A DNA stretch of 64,000 nt, from NCBI GenBank assembly GCA_963820185.1, contig CAWFYV010000002.1, forward strand, positions 620,001 to 684,000, written 5' to 3'. A program made the translations under genes and the position numbers. Under the pieces are notes generated by a model that did not search any database, was not told the origin of the DNA, and saw nothing but the letters and a program-made list of their open reading frames with translations. The DNA is from Aquilonibacter sp963820185 (GTDB taxonomy: Bacteria > Vulcanimicrobiota > Vulcanimicrobiia > Vulcanimicrobiales > Vulcanimicrobiaceae). Positions 16,873 through 24,496 of the stretch are shown here, one piece after another (the stretch's first letter is position 1; every line of letters starts with the position of its first letter).

Positions 16873-17808
16873 ATGGAGGACGTACACGCGGAGCGACCGG
16901 CGCTGCGGTCCCTCACGATCGGCGAGATCTTCGACCGTGCCGTGACGCTGTATGTCCGGAACTTCGTCGTCTTCACGCTGACCGTGCTGACCTTGCTCGT
17001 TCCGGTCGGCATTGTGCAGTATCTCTATACCGATAAGGCCGGCGACACCCTCGCACGCGTGCTTCGTCAGATCCAGCATCCCGGCTCGGTCGCGCCGTAC
17101 GATGGCTCGCAACTCACCGCGCTCGTCGGCATCGCGTTGCTCCTCATCTTCCTCGCACCATTTACTAACAACGCTGTAGCGGTTGGCGTCGCCGCGATCT
17201 ATGCCGGCCGCAAGCCGACGTATCGCGAGGACTTTACGCGCGTGTTCGCGCGTTGGGTTCCGCTTGTCGGTACGTCGCTACTCTCGACGCTTATCTTGAT
17301 CGGTACGTATCTTGCGCTGGTCATCGGCCTTGCGATTGTGCTCGTGCTCGGCGTTGCGCTCGCTCGCGGGTCGGTCGTCGTCGGCGTGATTCTCGCGATC
17401 GCCGCCATCGTGCTCACCATTGCGATCGTGGTGTTCTTCGTCGTGCTCGTAATGGTATTGGCCTTTGCGCTCTACGCAACCACCATCGAGGCGAGCCGCC
17501 CCGCCGACGCGATAGGTGAGGCGTTTCGGCGAATCTTTAATCGACGCGAGTTTCCTAAGGCGCTGCTGATTGCGCTCGCCTATTTGGCGCTCCAACTGGG
17601 CGTGATTATGCTCTCCGGCGTTATCGGCATACTGATCCTCAACTACGCGCATAGCACCGCCGCACAAATTGCCGTGGGTACCGTGATCAGCGCGATGTTG
17701 ACGGCGTTTCTCACCGTGCTCATGGCCGTCTACTACTACGACGTGCGCACGCGCACCGAAGGGCTGGATTTAGAAGTCGCACTCGAACGCCTGACGGCGC
17801 CCGCGTGA
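16873..17808 (+). CDS. Multi-pass membrane protein, GPDP-membrane-domain-like
   Basis: A 311-residue membrane protein beginning RSLTIGEIFDRAVTLYVRNFVVF, a start typical of proteins related to the membrane domain of glycerophosphodiester phosphodiesterases. About six hydrophobic segments follow. It is the first gene of a tightly overlapping operon (16873-21514) with DUF4129, DUF4350, MoxR and DUF58 proteins. Its biochemical role is unknown. Confidence 0.7.
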   Translation: MEDVHAERPALRSLTIGEIFDRAVTLYVRNFVVFTLTVLTLLVPVGIVQYLYTDKAGDTLARVLRQIQHPGSVAPYDGSQLTALVGIALLLIFLAPFTNNAVAVGVAAIYAGRKPTYREDFTRVFARWVPLVGTSLLSTLILIGTYLALVIGLAIVLVLGVALARGSVVVGVILAIAAIVLTIAIVVFFVVLVMVLAFALYATTIEASRPADAIGEAFRRIFNRREFPKALLIALAYLALQLGVIMLSGVIGILILNYAHSTAAQIAVGTVISAMLTAFLTVLMAVYYYDVRTRTEGLDLEVALERLTAPA

Positions 17809-18437
17809 GCGCTCCGCCGACCGATATCGTTACTGCGGTTCGCGCGGAGCTTGCCGTGCCCGGCCGTTATCATCTGGCAATTGGAGGCACGCCCCATCAA
17901 TCGTTGATCGATCAAATCTTCCAGTGGTTCTGGGATCGCTGGACTGACGTCTTTCGCGCGCTGACGAGCCACATCAAGATCGGGCCGCAAGGGACCTCGC
18001 TGATCGGTGATGCGGTGATCGTGCTGTGTGTGATCGGCATAGCCGTCGTCGGCGCGCATCTGCTGCTCCAGTTGCAATACGAACGCGGCCGGCGCGACCG
18101 CGCGATCGCACTTGCCCCTTCGCGCAACGCGCACGCGCTCGCGGTCGCGGCCGCGGCGGCGGCAAACGCAGGTGACTATGCGCGCGCAATTCGGTTGACG
18201 TTTATGGCGGCGGTGACGTTGCTCGATCTGCGCGGCGTGATGCGCGACGAACGTTCGGCCACGATCAATGAATTGCGCCGGGCGCTGCACGCGCGCGACG
18301 AAGAGCTCGAAGGACCGTTTGGCGAGATCGCGCGACTGTATACGGCTGCGGCGTATGCGCAGACACCGGCAGGGCCCGACGCCTGGGGGCATGCGCGCGC
18401 CGCCTACGACCAACTTGTCGCGAGCGCCACGTCATGA
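17805..18437 (+). CDS. DUF4129-domain membrane protein
   Basis: A 210-residue protein starting at GTG 17805, overlapping the upstream stop. One membrane helix (about residues 65-88) is followed by the DUF4129 region: GDYARAIRLTFMAAVTLLDLRGVM...TINELRRAL...FGEIARLYTAAAYAQ. DUF4129 proteins are regularly encoded with MoxR ATPases and DUF58 proteins; in some lineages they are linked to transglutaminase-like domains. Confidence 0.8.
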   Translation: MSAPPTDIVTAVRAELAVPGRYHLAIGGTPHQSLIDQIFQWFWDRWTDVFRALTSHIKIGPQGTSLIGDAVIVLCVIGIAVVGAHLLLQLQYERGRRDRAIALAPSRNAHALAVAAAAAANAGDYARAIRLTFMAAVTLLDLRGVMRDERSATINELRRALHARDEELEGPFGEIARLYTAAAYAQTPAGPDAWGHARAAYDQLVASATS

Positions 18438-19234
18438 GAACGCGCATCATCGAGATCGTTGTGCTCGTGGCATTGCTCGGGCTGCTCGCGCTCCTTGCGG
18501 GCAGCGCGCTCGAACCGCCCATCTCGAATCACTCGAGCCACGACACCGGGCCTAACGGGTACCGCGCGCTCTTCGGCGTGCTGGCGCGCGAAGGGATTCC
18601 GGTCGTGCGCTTGGAGCTGCCGCTCGGGCAGCGCGATCCGCGTACGCACGTGCTCGCGTTGACGACGAAGGCCTACGACCGCAGCGACCTGCGGCGTTTG
18701 CAGCTCTTCATGGATCGCGGCGGTACGGTGCTTGCCTTCGTGAAGATCGGTGGACTGCATCCTACGCGTAGCTTCGACGGCCGCAACTACACCAATCGTG
18801 CGCTGCAAAAGCATCCGCAGTCGGCGCTCGACGTCTATGACGCGGTTGCGGGCAAGGGACTTGTGGCGTTCGACGAGCGCCCGTACGGCTACGATCGTAC
18901 GCGCTCGCTATGGTCGGTGTTGCCGCCCGCGGCGCATGCGGCGGTATGGGTCGCGTTGCTCGCAGTTGTATTAGCGCTCATTGACGCAAACGTGCGCTTT
19001 GCGCCGCCGATCGTGCGCGAAGCGCCGGCCGACCGCGATTCTTCCTTCTATCTGCGTTCGATGGCCGCGCTCTTGCGGCGCGGACGCGCCGGTCGCACGA
19101 CGATCGAGCGTTTCGCACGCGCCTATCCAAAATCGCGCGAACTCGGCGAGCTTGCGGGCGTCACACGACCAAACGATGCGCAGGTGCTGCGCGCCGCCAC
19201 ACTGTACGCCGCGCTGCGAAAGGAACATGCGTGA
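18434..19234 (+). CDS. DUF4350-domain protein
   Basis: A 266-residue protein with an N-terminal membrane helix, a central Rossmann-like DUF4350 domain (GPNGYRALFGVLAREGIPV...LRRLQLFMDRGGTVLAFV) and a second membrane helix near residue 180. It lies between DUF4129 and MoxR with four-base overlaps on both sides, the standard order for this locus type. Confidence 0.82.
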   Translation: MRTRIIEIVVLVALLGLLALLAGSALEPPISNHSSHDTGPNGYRALFGVLAREGIPVVRLELPLGQRDPRTHVLALTTKAYDRSDLRRLQLFMDRGGTVLAFVKIGGLHPTRSFDGRNYTNRALQKHPQSALDVYDAVAGKGLVAFDERPYGYDRTRSLWSVLPPAAHAAVWVALLAVVLALIDANVRFAPPIVREAPADRDSSFYLRSMAALLRRGRAGRTTIERFARAYPKSRELGELAGVTRPNDAQVLRAATLYAALRKEHA

Positions 19235-20193
19235 ATTCACTTACTCCGGTTGCCGATCTGGCGGCACGAATGCGCGGTGCGGTGGGCATCGCCGTCGTCG
19301 GGAGCGAGCGCGTGACGTTTGGGTTGCTGATCGCACTCCTTTCGCGCGGCCACGCACTAATCGAAGGCGTGCCCGGCACGGGCAAGACCCTTGCGGTGCG
19401 CGCCTTCGCCGCGGCGCTCGGGTTACCGCTGCGGCGCATTCAGTTCACGCCCGACTTGATGCCGTCGGATGTCATCGGCACGACCGTATTCAATCCGCAG
19501 AGCGCGACCTTCAGCGTGCGGCCGGGTCCGATCAATGCAAACGTCGTCCTGGCCGATGAAATCAATCGCACGCCGCCCAAAACGCAGGCTGCGCTGCTCG
19601 AAGCAATGGAAGAAGCGCGCGTCACGATCGACGGGACGCCGATTCCGCTGCCGCAGCCGTTCATCGTCTGCGCGACACAGAACCCGATCGAGTACGAAGG
19701 CACCTATCCGTTGCCCGAGGCGCAGCTCGACCGATTCACCGTGAAGATCGCAACCGGCTATCCCGCGCCCGAACAAGAGTTGGATTTGCTCGCGCGCGTT
19801 GCCGCTGGGTTCGATTCGCGCGCGCTCGAGCTTGCCGGGATCACTGCGGTCACGACGGCGCAAGAGGTGCTCGATGCGCAAGTCGCAGTGCGTCGCGTAC
19901 ACGTTGCGCCGGAGGTGCGAGCGTACGCGCATGCGGTTGCGACCGCGACGCGTTCGCATCCGAAGCTCGCGCTCGGCGCTTCGCCGCGAGCGACGGTCGC
20001 GCTGCTCGTCGCTGCGCAAGCTGCGGCGGCGATCGACGGGCGCGACTACGCGACGCCCGACGATCTCAAAGACGTGGCCGAGGAGGTGCTCGCGCATCGC
20101 CTGATCGTGCAGCCCGAAGCGGAGATCGAAGGTGCGACCGCTGCGTCGGTGCTCGCCGAAGTCTTGGCGAGCGTGCCCGTGCCGCGTGAGTAG
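19231..20193 (+). CDS. MoxR-family AAA+ ATPase
   Basis: A 320-residue ATPase with Walker A GVPGTGKT, Walker B ADEINRTPPKTQAALLEAMEE, sensor 1 ATQNPIEYEGTYPLPEAQLDRF and a C-terminal lid. MoxR ATPases act as chaperones that mature or insert metal centres in envelope or enzyme complexes with VWA/DUF58 partners. It starts at GTG overlapping the DUF4350 stop and overlaps the DUF58 gene by eight bases. Confidence 0.95.
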   Translation: MNSLTPVADLAARMRGAVGIAVVGSERVTFGLLIALLSRGHALIEGVPGTGKTLAVRAFAAALGLPLRRIQFTPDLMPSDVIGTTVFNPQSATFSVRPGPINANVVLADEINRTPPKTQAALLEAMEEARVTIDGTPIPLPQPFIVCATQNPIEYEGTYPLPEAQLDRFTVKIATGYPAPEQELDLLARVAAGFDSRALELAGITAVTTAQEVLDAQVAVRRVHVAPEVRAYAHAVATATRSHPKLALGASPRATVALLVAAQAAAAIDGRDYATPDDLKDVAEEVLAHRLIVQPEAEIEGATAASVLAEVLASVPVPRE

Positions 20194-21514
20194 ATTTTTG
20201 CGACTCTGGCCATCGGCGCGTGCGCTCTGGGCACTCGGGGCGATTGCAATCTTGCTTGCATGCTCGGCCGGTGTACCGATCTGCTTGCCGCTCGCGCTTT
20301 TCCTAGGTGGTCTCTTGATCGTCGCGCTCGTTGCCGACATCGTACGCTTGCCGTCGCCGCGCACGCTCTCCATACGCCGGGAACTGCCGGCGCACTTCTC
20401 GTTGCGGCGCAGCGCGGAGCTACGCTACGCAATCGAGAATCGGGCGCGCCGCGCGCTACGCGTTGGACTCGTAGAAGCGCCGCTGCGCACGCTCGATCTG
20501 GGCGATGCGGAGGTTGTCGCCGTGGTCCCGGCAAGCAGCGAAGTAACTTCGAGCATGACCGCACTGCCGATCGCGCGCGGCAGCGACCGCTTCACGCGGA
20601 TCTACGTGTGGTACGAGAGTACGCTCGGTTTGATCCGCCGCCGCACGGTGATCGATGCACCCGAAGCGTTGCGCGTCTATCCCGATCTCTCCGCCGTCGA
20701 ACGGTACGGCTCGTTGCACGTCCGCAATCGTTTGGTTGACGCGGGACTGCGCCGTATGCGACTGCGTGGCGTGGGCAGCGAGTTCGAGAGCGTGCGCGAT
20801 TACGAAAGCGGCGATGCATTTCGTTCGATCGATTGGAAGGCTACCGCGCGGCGCGGCAAGTTGATGGTCGTGCAGCGCGAGGTCGAGCGCAGTCAGGACG
20901 TCATGCTGCTGCTCGACTGCGGGCGTCTCATGACCGCACGCATCGGTGCGCAGCGCAAGCTCGACTACGCGGTCACCGCGGGGCTTTCGATGGCCTCGAT
21001 CGCGTCGCTGGCGAGCGACCGGGTCGGTGTCGTGGCCTTTGCGCGTCAGATTTTGGTCGCGCGTGCGCCGCGTTCGACGACCGCGTCGGTGCGGGCGCTT
21101 GCCGATGCGATTTGTGACGTAGAGCCGCGCTTCGAGGAGTCCGACTACGCGCGTGCGTTTGCGTATCTGCGCTCGCACCTGCATCGCCGTACGTTGATCG
21201 CGTTCTTTACCGACGTCATCGATCCGGTCGCACAGAGCGCCGTGCTGGCCGAGCTCGGTTCGCTCGCGAAGCGCCATGTGGTGCTCTGTATCTTCATGAA
21301 CGACGCGGCGGTGAGCGCGACGCTCGCGCGTTCGCCCGAGACGATCGAGCAATCCTACGCGACCGGCGTTGCGCTCGGTCTTGCGCTCGAACGCACCGTC
21401 GCGGCAAAGACGCTCCAACGATCGGGCATCATCGTACTCGACGTGCCCGCCGAGAAGCTCACGATCGCGGCGATCGATGAATACTTGCGCGTCAAGTCGC
21501 GCGGTCTACTCTAG
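20186..21514 (+). CDS. DUF58-domain protein, partner of MoxR
   Basis: A 442-residue protein with two N-terminal membrane helices, a beta-rich middle, then the DUF58 core: VGSEFESVRDYESGDAFRSIDWKATAR, LMVVQREVERSQDVMLLLDCG with a VWA-like metal-site strand. The GTG start at 20186 lies within the end of the MoxR gene; longer readings in this frame are internal to moxR. Its 3' end overlaps the convergent SpoIIM-like gene by 23 bases. Confidence 0.9.
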   Translation: MSRFLRLWPSARALWALGAIAILLACSAGVPICLPLALFLGGLLIVALVADIVRLPSPRTLSIRRELPAHFSLRRSAELRYAIENRARRALRVGLVEAPLRTLDLGDAEVVAVVPASSEVTSSMTALPIARGSDRFTRIYVWYESTLGLIRRRTVIDAPEALRVYPDLSAVERYGSLHVRNRLVDAGLRRMRLRGVGSEFESVRDYESGDAFRSIDWKATARRGKLMVVQREVERSQDVMLLLDCGRLMTARIGAQRKLDYAVTAGLSMASIASLASDRVGVVAFARQILVARAPRSTTASVRALADAICDVEPRFEESDYARAFAYLRSHLHRRTLIAFFTDVIDPVAQSAVLAELGSLAKRHVVLCIFMNDAAVSATLARSPETIEQSYATGVALGLALERTVAAKTLQRSGIIVLDVPAEKLTIAAIDEYLRVKSRGLL

Positions 21515-22469
21515 CTCTCCCGGCTAAACTGAAGTACGCAAGCAGCGCGACCGCGGTAACCGCGCCCACAGCGATACGATCTGACGCGGGCAGACGCAGC
21601 GGGGAAAAGAAGCCTTCGATCGTTCCTGCGACCAGCAGCATCGAGGCAACCCCGGCGATCAACACCCCAGCGCGCCGCGCGGCGGCAGCGATCGCGTCGC
21701 CGCGACGCATGCGTCCGGGTGCGAGAATGCCCGCGCTGATCAACAAGCCTGCGCCGCCCGCGATCTGAATCGCGGTCAGTTCGATGACGCCGTGCGGCGC
21801 AACCGTGGCCCAAAAATCCGTGCCGAATCCGGCGTTCGTAAAGAGCGCGCTGACACCGCCCAGCATCAAGCCATTGAAGAAGATGATCCACAACGTCAGC
21901 AATCCGAGCGTGACGCAGCCGGCGAAAGCCATGATTGCGACACGAATGTTGTTGGTGATGATTTCCGACGCGACCGCCGGCGATGTGGATGGATCGAAGG
22001 CAAAGTTGGAATCGTGCAAGCTCTTCTTGATTTGGGCGGGGATCAATTGGTCGGGTAAGAGTGCATAGGCGTCGCCCGGATGGGTACGCACGAGCACAAA
22101 CGCAACCACGGCTGCGGCCACGGTGATCGCGGTGCAGATGCCGATGAAGGCGAACGAACGGCGAAATTCGCGCGGAAAGGTCTCGGTGTAAAAGCGCGCG
22201 ATGCGCTGCCACCCGGATGTCGCCGCACCGCCGTACACGTAGGCATGCGCGCGCGCGACGAGCCGGTTGAGGTAGACGATCAACCGCGCGTCGTACCCGC
22301 GGCCGCTCGCGTAGGCGAGATCGCTCGTGACCGCCCGGTACAGTCGTCCGATCGCTTCGACCTCCTCGGGCTGCATTCGCCGCAGGCTGCGGCGGCCCGC
22401 GCGCGCCAGCAGCGCGTCGAGCTCGGTCCACGCTGCGGTGCGGCGCTCGACGAAGGTGGCCTGCGTCAC
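21492..22469 (-). CDS. SpoIIM-family (DUF95) membrane protein
   Basis: A 325-residue protein with a soluble N-terminal helical region containing RLYRAVTSDLAYASGRG and, from residue 105, about five membrane segments including NNIRVAIMAFAGCVTLG and the PHGVIELTAIQIAGGAG signature. This SpoIIM subgroup accompanies RDD and MoxR/DUF58 proteins in many non-sporulating bacteria, so sporulation is not implied. It is divergent from the RDD gene with only 21 bases between the starts. Confidence 0.88.
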   Translation of the reverse strand: MTQATFVERRTAAWTELDALLARAGRRSLRRMQPEEVEAIGRLYRAVTSDLAYASGRGYDARLIVYLNRLVARAHAYVYGGAATSGWQRIARFYTETFPREFRRSFAFIGICTAITVAAAVVAFVLVRTHPGDAYALLPDQLIPAQIKKSLHDSNFAFDPSTSPAVASEIITNNIRVAIMAFAGCVTLGLLTLWIIFFNGLMLGGVSALFTNAGFGTDFWATVAPHGVIELTAIQIAGGAGLLISAGILAPGRMRRGDAIAAAARRAGVLIAGVASMLLVAGTIEGFFSPLRLPASDRIAVGAVTAVALLAYFSLAGRARVDRAT

Positions 22470-22490
22470 GCCGTCTTAGGTACTCCGGCG

Positions 22491-23207
22491 ATGGATCGAA
22501 CCCTAGAAGTCCGCACGCCCGAATCGATCGCCTTCTCGTATGAGTTGGCGGGCATCGGCAGTCGCTTTCTCGCGGTCGCGATCGATCTGACGATCCAAGT
22601 GGCGCTGGTCTTGCTACTCATCTGGGGCGCATCGTCGGCGCATTTTTACGGGCCGATCGGGGGAGGCCGGATCGCCTACAACATCTGGATCGGGGGCCTG
22701 GTCGCGCTCCTCTTCTTGATTTTCTACGGCTATTTCGTCCTTTTCGAGACCCTTTGGCATGGCCAGACCCCGGGGAAGCGCATCTTGGGGATTCGCGTCG
22801 TGCGCGACGGCGGCTATCCGGTCGACTTCATGGCGTCCTTGATCCGCAATCTCATTCGCGTAGGCGAAATGATTTTCGGATTCTATGCGCTTGCAGCCGT
22901 GGTTGCGGTGTTCTCGCCGTTGAACAAACGTCTCGGCGATCTCGCAGCCGGAACCGTGGTGATTCGCGAGTCACGAATGGAGTCACCGGAGAAGATGCTG
23001 CGCGACGTGGTCGAGCCGGTGTACGCGGCGACCGCGTATGTCAGCGGCGACGAGCGTTCGCTCATCCGCCGATTCCTGGAACGTCGCGAGGACCTTGTGC
23101 CGCAACGCCGCGCCGCGCTCGCGCATCAACTGGCCGAACGCGTGCGCCCGCGTCTTGGGCCGGACTTGCAACGCCTCGCCGACGAAGACTTACTCGAGCG
23201 GTTGTAA
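22491..23207 (+). CDS. RDD-family membrane protein
   Basis: A 238-residue protein. The RDD domain (residues about 15-155) has three membrane helices, a GSRFLAVAIDL opening with the defining Arg and Asp, and the QTPGKRILGIRVVRDGG loop. The C-terminal 80 residues are soluble and charged (EKMLRDVVEPVYAATAYVSGDERSLIRRFLERRE). It completes the SpoIIM/RDD/MoxR neighbourhood. Dispersed repeats begin right after its stop. Confidence 0.9.
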   Translation: MDRTLEVRTPESIAFSYELAGIGSRFLAVAIDLTIQVALVLLLIWGASSAHFYGPIGGGRIAYNIWIGGLVALLFLIFYGYFVLFETLWHGQTPGKRILGIRVVRDGGYPVDFMASLIRNLIRVGEMIFGFYALAAVVAVFSPLNKRLGDLAAGTVVIRESRMESPEKMLRDVVEPVYAATAYVSGDERSLIRRFLERREDLVPQRRAALAHQLAERVRPRLGPDLQRLADEDLLERL

Positions 23208-23212
23208 CCCCG

Positions 23213-23350
23213 TGTCATCCCGAGCGTAGCTCGCTTCTTGTCATACCGAGCGTAGTGGGTGAACGCTACGCATTCACCCGCGTAGTCGAGGGACCGATGC
23301 AAACCCTTGTCATCCCGAGCGTAGGGCGAAGCGCGTAGTCGAGGGACCGA
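23213..23350 (+). repeat. Cluster of three dispersed palindromic repeats (GTCATCCCGAGCGTAG family)
   Basis: Three direct copies begin at about 23214, 23240 and 23309. Full copies run from the head GTCATCCCGAGCGTAG to the tail GTAGTCGAGGGACCG. The middle copy carries an internal hairpin with arms GGGTGAA and TTCACCC. The first is truncated. Confidence 0.9.
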
Positions 23351-23388
23351 CGCTAGCCAATGCGGCGCGGCGAAGCAGACGGTGGGAT

Positions 23389-23448
23389 GTGAAACGCTAC
23401 TATGTCTACGTTCTGCGATGCTTTGATGGCCGTTCTACGTTGGGATGA
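23389..23448 (+). pseudogene. Possible GIY-YIG endonuclease remnant cut short by repeats
   Basis: GTG at 23389 opens a 19-codon frame reading KRYYVYVLRCFDG, which matches the usual first strand of UPF0213-type GIY-YIG proteins. It then runs directly into inverted repeat copies and stops. The expected GIY...YIG continuation is missing. The match is short, so this is a tentative call. Confidence 0.45.
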
Positions 23449-23500
23449 CAAAGAGCGCTACGCTCGGGATGACAAAATAACTACGCTCGGTGTGACGAAA
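23441..23500 (-). repeat. Inverted partial copies of the dispersed repeat
   Basis: Three partial copies in the opposite orientation (heads reading GGGATGACAAA, CTCGGGATGACAAA and CTCGGTGTGACGAAA on the plus strand) face the direct copies at 23213-23350. The last is diverged. The cluster ends at the stop of the DUF697 gene. Confidence 0.85.
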
Positions 23501-24493
23501 TTACTTGTTGCGGAAGCGGCTGATGAGTTCGCGGGCGAAGCGCATCGCATCGTCTTTCGTGCGATCGTAGAGTTGCGAGGCTTGCGCCTTGCTCATGTGC
23601 GAACCGTGTTCTAAGAAGAACGTCACGCTTTCGCCGACGACGATCGTACCAGCGTAGGCGATGGCACCCTTAATCGCGATGCCGGCGAATGGCACGAAGC
23701 CGGCGAGTTCACGGGCGAGCGTGCGCCATCCGAAACCGCCGCCGATGACCGGCAACAGCTTCCACATGCGCTGCACGTCGGGATCTCTGCCATACGTCGC
23801 CTCGATGTGCAGCAGCAGCATCATCTGCAACCCGGTGATCGCGACCATGTCGCCGGCCGAAGCAAATGCGCCGAGTACTACGCCGACCACCGGAATGTGG
23901 TCGAAGAGTGCACTTGCGAGCGCGACTTTGAGCGAATTGTTCGCGGCGTCGCGCGTCAGTTTTGCGGCAACCGTTTCACGCAGTGGCGGAAGCCGGCGTC
24001 CGACCGCAATCTCAACGCCCTTCGATGCCTCGACGATATGCGTGAATACGCGGCCTTTCAAGGCGTCTTTCGTGATCGCGTTGACCACGTACTCGCCGAC
24101 GGTTGCCGGTGCCGGCACGCTGACCGGCCCGCTCGGCACGCCGTCCGGATCGACGGTGAGCGCGAGGATCGGCACTTTTAACGCTTTGAGTGGTTCGAGA
24201 TTCGCGCCTTCACGATCGCCCGGGCGACCGAGGAAGATCACCACGCGTACTTCGCTCGGCTCGGTGATCAGCGGCGCGTTTGGCGAGATCGTTTCGATGC
24301 ATGCCGCAGCGTCGAGCGGTATTGAATCGTCGGCGTGGCCCGAGAGCAGCATCGCGCGCATCTGCGCGATCAGCGCCGGATCACCGCAGAGCAAGAAGCG
24401 GAAAGGTTTACGCGTTTTCGCGTGGACTGCTTTGACGTCGATCCCGTTGCGGACGAGTCGAAAGATGTCGCTTGCGCCGAGTGCCGAGGCCAT
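23501..24493 (-). CDS. DUF697-domain membrane protein with a degenerate GTPase-like N-terminal domain
   Basis: A 330-residue protein. The first 150 residues resemble a GTPase/Rossmann fold (FRFLLCGDPALIAQM, VRVVIFLGRP, VPILALTVD) but have no recognisable P-loop GxxxxGKS. Residues 175-300 are the DUF697 region: ALFDHIPVVGVVLGAFASAGDMVAITGLQMML...LLPVIGGGFGWRTLARELAGFVPFAG. DUF697 normally follows a real GTPase. It starts three bases after the M48 protease stop, so they are likely cotranscribed. Confidence 0.75.
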   Translation of the reverse strand: MASALGASDIFRLVRNGIDVKAVHAKTRKPFRFLLCGDPALIAQMRAMLLSGHADDSIPLDAAACIETISPNAPLITEPSEVRVVIFLGRPGDREGANLEPLKALKVPILALTVDPDGVPSGPVSVPAPATVGEYVVNAITKDALKGRVFTHIVEASKGVEIAVGRRLPPLRETVAAKLTRDAANNSLKVALASALFDHIPVVGVVLGAFASAGDMVAITGLQMMLLLHIEATYGRDPDVQRMWKLLPVIGGGFGWRTLARELAGFVPFAGIAIKGAIAYAGTIVVGESVTFFLEHGSHMSKAQASQLYDRTKDDAMRFARELISRFRNK

Positions 24494-24496
24494 AAA

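Noticed and set aside
21492..22469. Sporulation gene
   Set aside because: SpoIIM-like proteins of this type are common in non-spore-formers beside RDD/MoxR genes, and no other sporulation gene is present.
23208..23500. Short CRISPR array
   Set aside because: Repeats occur in both orientations with irregular spacing and recur singly across the window; they are dispersed palindromic repeats.
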